Assembly: GCA_937873165.1 (NCBI GenBank)
Contig: CALMVH010000070.1
Location: 1-8,745 of the forward strand
DNA from: an uncultured Rhodospirillales bacterium
Lineage (GTDB): Bacteria; Pseudomonadota; Alphaproteobacteria; CALMVH01
DNA length: 8,745 nucleotides
Reading direction: 5' to 3'
Shown: positions 5,798 to 8,745 of the stretch, in pieces
Layout: each line of letters opens with the position of its first letter
Position numbering within the stretch: position 1 is the first letter of the stretch
Made by a program: the position numbers and the translations under genes
Notes under the pieces: model-generated
The model's input: only the letters and a program-made list of their open reading frames with translations
What the model was told of the DNA's origin: nothing
The model's database searches: none

Positions 5798-6841
5798 ATG
5801 CCAGCGCACGAAACTTATGCGGTAACGGACATCATCCGCGCGTTGTACAGGACCATCCTGGTAGACAAATATATGGGCAAAATGACGTCTAACCAGATGG
5901 TAGACGAGCCCATAGGCGGCTGGAAGACAGTTGCTGACATTGAGTCGGAGGCGTTCTTGGTTCCCCGATTGCTTCGTCTCAGCAGTATCCCGTTCGTGGG
6001 CGAGGAAACAGTGAAGGTCAAACCGGAGACTCCAGCCGGGGTTATGGGCACAAAATACTGGATGATTGACTCCCTTGACGGAACGAAGAACTGGGTTGAG
6101 GCGGCAAAACAATACAAGCATGATCGCAAGAACTTCGAACTGACATACGATACCAGCTTTGGGATAATTGTTGGTCAAGCGGAGAAGGGCGCACTGAATC
6201 GCGGTTGGTCGCTGGAAGCGACGTACAAGGATGGGAAGTGAGATAGTCGGGTGCTCTACACCGACGCGGCGAGGGCGTTTGGCTGTCGGAACGCGAGGGA
6301 GCGCCATTTGTACCCTTGCGTCCCCCCTCTGAAGCAAATCTGCGGCGCGTGAACGGCAAACCGGTCATAGCTCTAGAACCCGAAGCCTTCAATTCAGGCA
6401 TTCTGAACTTTAAAATCTCACTGAACTGAATGCCGGGAAAAGCAATAAGTTTCACTACACAAACGAGTACTGGTCGTCTGTTGCAATCTTGGGCGGTATG
6501 GCAAGCGGCGAAATTGCGGGTGTCTGGATGAGTGATGCCCTGCCTTGGGATTTAGGCTTTGGTGCCGTTTCTATTCCCGAAAGGGGTGGAAAGCTGGAAC
6601 GTGGCGGCTCGGACAAGATGTTTTATTATGGCGAGATGACGGGGGATATATAGGCGGCATTACGCCCGGTATCTGCAAGATCATCCGGCAGGAGACATGC
6701 GATCCGAAGGCACAGTCGCTCGACCTAGAGCCCTGCATTTCGAAACATTTCGTAGCCAACCCATACTGGAATGAAGCAACGCGGGCATCGCAAATCGTAC
6801 AGCGGCCGAAAATATCCAGCCGCGTTCAGCAGAGGTATTAA
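5798..6841 (+). pseudogene. Decayed inositol-monophosphatase-family gene (one stop, three frameshifts)
   Basis: The reading starts at ATG 5798 with GGGA 2 bases upstream. The first frame gives KTVAD (43-47), VGEE (67-70) and IDSLDGTKNW (90-99), the metal-binding core of inositol-monophosphatase-like sugar or nucleotide phosphatases. A TGA at 6239-6241 interrupts it, although the same frame continues as RVLYTDAA to about 6270. The protein then continues in a second frame (about 6268-6426, GEGVWLSEREGAPFVPLRPP). It passes to a third frame (about 6414-6650) that holds the C-terminal landmarks YWSSVAILGGMASGE and PWDLGFGAVSIPERGG. At the G5 run (6641-6645) it returns to the first frame and ends at TAA 6839-6841 after FVANPYW. 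All three shifts are in the same direction, each equivalent to one lost base (mod 3). Intact length would be about 346 residues. Base composition looks less GC-rich than its neighbours. Small ORFs inside this interval are fragments of the same gene. Confidence 0.85.
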
Positions 6842-6865
6842 CTTTTCACCCAGTCAAAAGTTAAT
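6837..6865. repeat. 10-bp perfect inverted repeat at the end of the pseudogene
   Basis: ATTAACTTTT (6837-6846) and AAAAGTTAAT (6856-6865) are perfect inverted arms around a 9-base spacer. The left arm contains the last stop of the decayed gene. No T-run follows, so a rho-independent terminator is unlikely. It might be part of an insertion-sequence end, or an operator. Confidence 0.55.
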
Positions 6866-6877
6866 GACACAGGTGTC
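6866..6877. repeat. 12-bp palindrome directly next to the longer inverted repeat
   Basis: GACAC (6866-6870) and GTGTC (6873-6877) are inverted around AG, starting one base after the longer inverted repeat ends. Confidence 0.4.
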
Positions 6878-6900
6878 GCCCTAAAATTGCTTCAGCGACT

Positions 6901-6930
6901 TTGTTTGCCCGATTTCCAAACCGGTTTATA
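6901..6930 (+). promoter_or_regulatory. Weak candidate promoter for the glycosyltransferase gene
   Basis: TTGTTT (6901-6906) and TTTATA (6925-6930) are separated by 18 bases in an AT-rich stretch, 43 bases before the preferred start. The match is modest. Confidence 0.3.
6918..6927. repeat. 10-bp perfect palindrome AAACCGGTTT
   Basis: AAACCGGTTT is a perfect palindrome overlapping the candidate -10 element by three bases, consistent with an operator site. A palindrome this short could occur by chance. Confidence 0.35.
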
Positions 6931-6973
6931 GGTTAAGTGAATTTTGATGGGTGGCATAGTTCAAAGGTTCGCT

Positions 6974-8404
6974 ATGTCGCGACTCAGCTCACCGGCTCTC
7001 ACGCTGTGTCTCACGCTTCTGGCTTTCATTTTACGATACCGTGCCGCGCAGTGCGATCTATGGCTGGATGAACTCTGGAGCCTTTCACTAGTCGCAAAAA
7101 TCCATTCCGCCGGCGAGGTTTTCTGGGCCATCCCGCATGCGAACAACCATTATCTGAACTCGCTGTGGATGTATTGGCTGGGGCAAAATGCCAGTCCTCT
7201 TGCCTACCGCATGCCGGCAGTGCTTATGGGGGCAGCTAGCGTACCCGCAGCAGGACTCGCGATGCGCCGCAGTGGGCGCATTGCTTCCGCGGTCGCCATG
7301 GTTTTATTCTGCGTTTGTTACGTAATGGTCGAGTATGGCTCGCAGGCTCGCGGGTATGCGGGATTGATCCTGTCGGGACTGTTGGCTGTCGCGTGTGCAC
7401 GGGAAATTATTGCGGCGGGTGTTGGGCGTTCGGGCATGCGGGTCCGCTGGGCTCTAGGCCTGTGCTTGGGCTTCGGTTTTGTCAGCCAAGTCATTATGCC
7501 AATGTTTGCCGTGGGATTGGCCTTATGGTTCGGCCAAGTTGCCTGGAACGACCGGCAGGGTCGGTGGAAACTGGTTCTGGGTGACCTCTGGCGAACCTTC
7601 CTGCCATCGGCGCTGTTGATGGCGCCCACTGCCGTGTGCCTGGTTGCCAGCGCCAGCCGCTTTGATCTCGGCATGCGGCAGCCATTTGTTCCTTCCATGT
7701 ACTGGTACGCCTACAGCAACCTATTGAGCGTCGAGTTTGGAATTTACTACCTGTCGCCGACCTTATGCCTGCTTACGACATTGGCGGTCGGCATCGGTTT
7801 AACGGCGAGTTTTCGCCGAACCGAACACGACCGCTGGTTCTATGTCGTGTTTCTTGCAATTGTGCCTGCTATCTTCTTTACCGCTGGCCTGCCGAATACA
7901 GACAATATGCGCTACTTTCTTCCTCTTGGCATCGTGTTCCTGCTCGGGCTGGCCGATCTGGTCGAGGCAGCCTTTCGTCATCAAGAACAAGCACGTTTCG
8001 CGGCCCTTACAGGTCTTGCCATCTTCACAGTCCTGAACAGCATCGACCTACGGGAACATTACCGCACAGGCCGAGGAGACTACACCGGGCTGGTACGGGC
8101 GATGGGGGAATCCGGAACCGTCCGGTACGGCACCAACCAGTCGGCTGCGACCAAGGCTGTACTGGATTACTACGGACGAAAGCTCAATCTCAAGGTTGAA
8201 GCCGTTCCTGAAGGGTCGTGGTGCGGGACGGCGGATTGGCTGATTTTCACCCAACTCGCGCCCGTCTGGCCAGACGTTATGGCGGCGGGTCTAAAGCTGC
8301 AATGCGGGCTCGCGCTAACCAAACTGAACTTTCCAGCTCATTCGATTTCATCAGCCGGATGGAGCATCTATCACATTGATGCCCGCACAAGGTCCAGCAA
8401 GTGA
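6974..8404 (+). CDS. Polytopic GT39-like (GT-C fold) glycosyltransferase
   Basis: This is a 476-residue inner-membrane protein. A first membrane helix (about 8-23) is followed by LWLDELWS (29-36), with the Asp-Glu pair typical of the catalytic loop of the GT-C/PMT_2 (ArnT-like) families. HANNHYLNSL (55-64) and SQARGYAG (123-130) also fit that group. Further hydrophobic segments lie near 82-97, 104-118, 130-148, 160-190, 208-226, 262-278, 288-304, 315-331 and 342-356. The last 110 residues are soluble, probably periplasmic. Family members move a sugar from a polyprenyl-phosphate donor to a lipid, polysaccharide or protein; the acceptor is unknown here. ATG 6974 is preferred because AAAGG (6963-6967) is 6 bases upstream. 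ATG 6947 is possible and would add nine residues. An IMPase-family gene starts 30 bases downstream, probably in one operon. Confidence 0.8.
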   Translation: MSRLSSPALTLCLTLLAFILRYRAAQCDLWLDELWSLSLVAKIHSAGEVFWAIPHANNHYLNSLWMYWLGQNASPLAYRMPAVLMGAASVPAAGLAMRRSGRIASAVAMVLFCVCYVMVEYGSQARGYAGLILSGLLAVACAREIIAAGVGRSGMRVRWALGLCLGFGFVSQVIMPMFAVGLALWFGQVAWNDRQGRWKLVLGDLWRTFLPSALLMAPTAVCLVASASRFDLGMRQPFVPSMYWYAYSNLLSVEFGIYYLSPTLCLLTTLAVGIGLTASFRRTEHDRWFYVVFLAIVPAIFFTAGLPNTDNMRYFLPLGIVFLLGLADLVEAAFRHQEQARFAALTGLAIFTVLNSIDLREHYRTGRGDYTGLVRAMGESGTVRYGTNQSAATKAVLDYYGRKLNLKVEAVPEGSWCGTADWLIFTQLAPVWPDVMAAGLKLQCGLALTKLNFPAHSISSAGWSIYHIDARTRSSK

Positions 8405-8434
8405 GTTAGCTTCGCTCGAGAATGGAGACAAGTG

Positions 8435-8745
8435 ATGACCCAACCCTCTTTTCCGACCCAGGCTGCCGTTGCGCTTCTCCGCAGGGGAGTGGCGGAAACC
8501 GTCATGCCGTTGTTCAGGAACCTGAAAGCCGATCAAGTTCGCGAGAAGAAACCTGGCGACTATGTGACCGAGGCTGACGAGACGTGCGAGGCATTCATGA
8601 TCCCGCGCCTCGAAGCTCTTGTGCCGGGCTCCAAGGTGGTCGGTGAGGAGGGCGTGTCCAGGGATCCGTCGGTGCTTACAAACCTGTCGGCCAACCAGGT
8701 CTGGGTCTTGGACCCTGTCGACGGGACCATCCAGTTCAAGAACGG
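8435..8745 (+). CDS. Inositol-monophosphatase-family phosphatase, 3' partial
   Basis: The first 103 complete codons are visible before the right edge; the family usually has about 260-280 residues. Seen in order are GDYVTEAD (41-48), VVGEEG (68-73) and WVLDPVDGTIQFKNG (90-104). The last contains Asp93 and Asp96, which with Glu71 correspond to the Mg2+ ligands of inositol monophosphatase. Members remove phosphate from inositol-1-phosphate, histidinol phosphate or 3'-phosphoadenosine-type nucleotides; the visible part does not separate SuhB-like, HisN-like and CysQ-like proteins. The C-terminal WD motif lies outside. GGAG (8424-8427) is 7 bases before the ATG. Only 30 bases separate it from the glycosyltransferase stop. 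It is clearly different in sequence from the decayed IMPase-like gene at 5798-6841, so it is not a recent tandem copy. Confidence 0.9.
   Translation, partial: MTQPSFPTQAAVALLRRGVAETVMPLFRNLKADQVREKKPGDYVTEADETCEAFMIPRLEALVPGSKVVGEEGVSRDPSVLTNLSANQVWVLDPVDGTIQFKN

Noticed and set aside
5726..6337. A 203-codon minus-strand open frame opposite the decayed IMPase gene
   Set aside because: The + strand of the same interval carries clear IMPase motifs; the minus frame shows none.
6545..6841. A separate 98-codon + strand gene
   Set aside because: Its first half overlaps, in another frame, the C-terminal IMPase motifs (PWD block), and its second half continues that protein after the G-run shift, so it is a pseudogene fragment.

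Overview
The window looks like chromosomal DNA from an alphaproteobacterium, possibly of the Rhodospirillales type. The case rests on an RpoH2-like heat-shock sigma factor, a CdnL/CarD regulator, a seven-iron ferredoxin of the FdxA type and an apparent EcfG-type promoter, together with high-GC coding DNA. The genus cannot be named from this sequence. All genes read on the + strand.

Layout. Positions 1-2047 hold the C-terminal two-thirds of a divergent phosphoenolpyruvate carboxylase-like protein cut by the left edge. Its stop overlaps the start of an EamA/DMT transporter (2047-2955). Next come fdxA (3013-3351) and carD/cdnL (3449-3949), the latter behind a good sigma-70-like promoter. A metallophosphoesterase-fold gene (3965-4774) has lost most of its metal ligands and lies in the same reading frame as carD, beyond a single stop codon. 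A heat-shock-type sigma factor (4851-5729) follows, preceded by a GGAAC-N17-CGTT promoter and a 25-bp near-palindrome in its leader.

The right part is more mosaic. Positions 5798-6841 are a decayed inositol-monophosphatase-family gene with one in-frame stop and three frameshifts. A run of inverted repeats follows (6837-6927), then a polytopic GT39-like glycosyltransferase (6974-8404), then the first 103 complete codons of an intact, different inositol-monophosphatase-family gene cut by the right edge.

How the genes may work together: fdxA, carD, the pseudophosphatase and rpoH look like a redox and stress block in which an RNA-polymerase-binding regulator and an alternative sigma factor flank a probably non-catalytic phosphatase-fold protein. 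The EcfG-type promoter would place rpoH under the general stress response. The glycosyltransferase and intact IMPase may form a small envelope or polysaccharide operon. These functional links are inferred from gene order. No tRNA, rRNA, CRISPR array or intact mobile element was seen.
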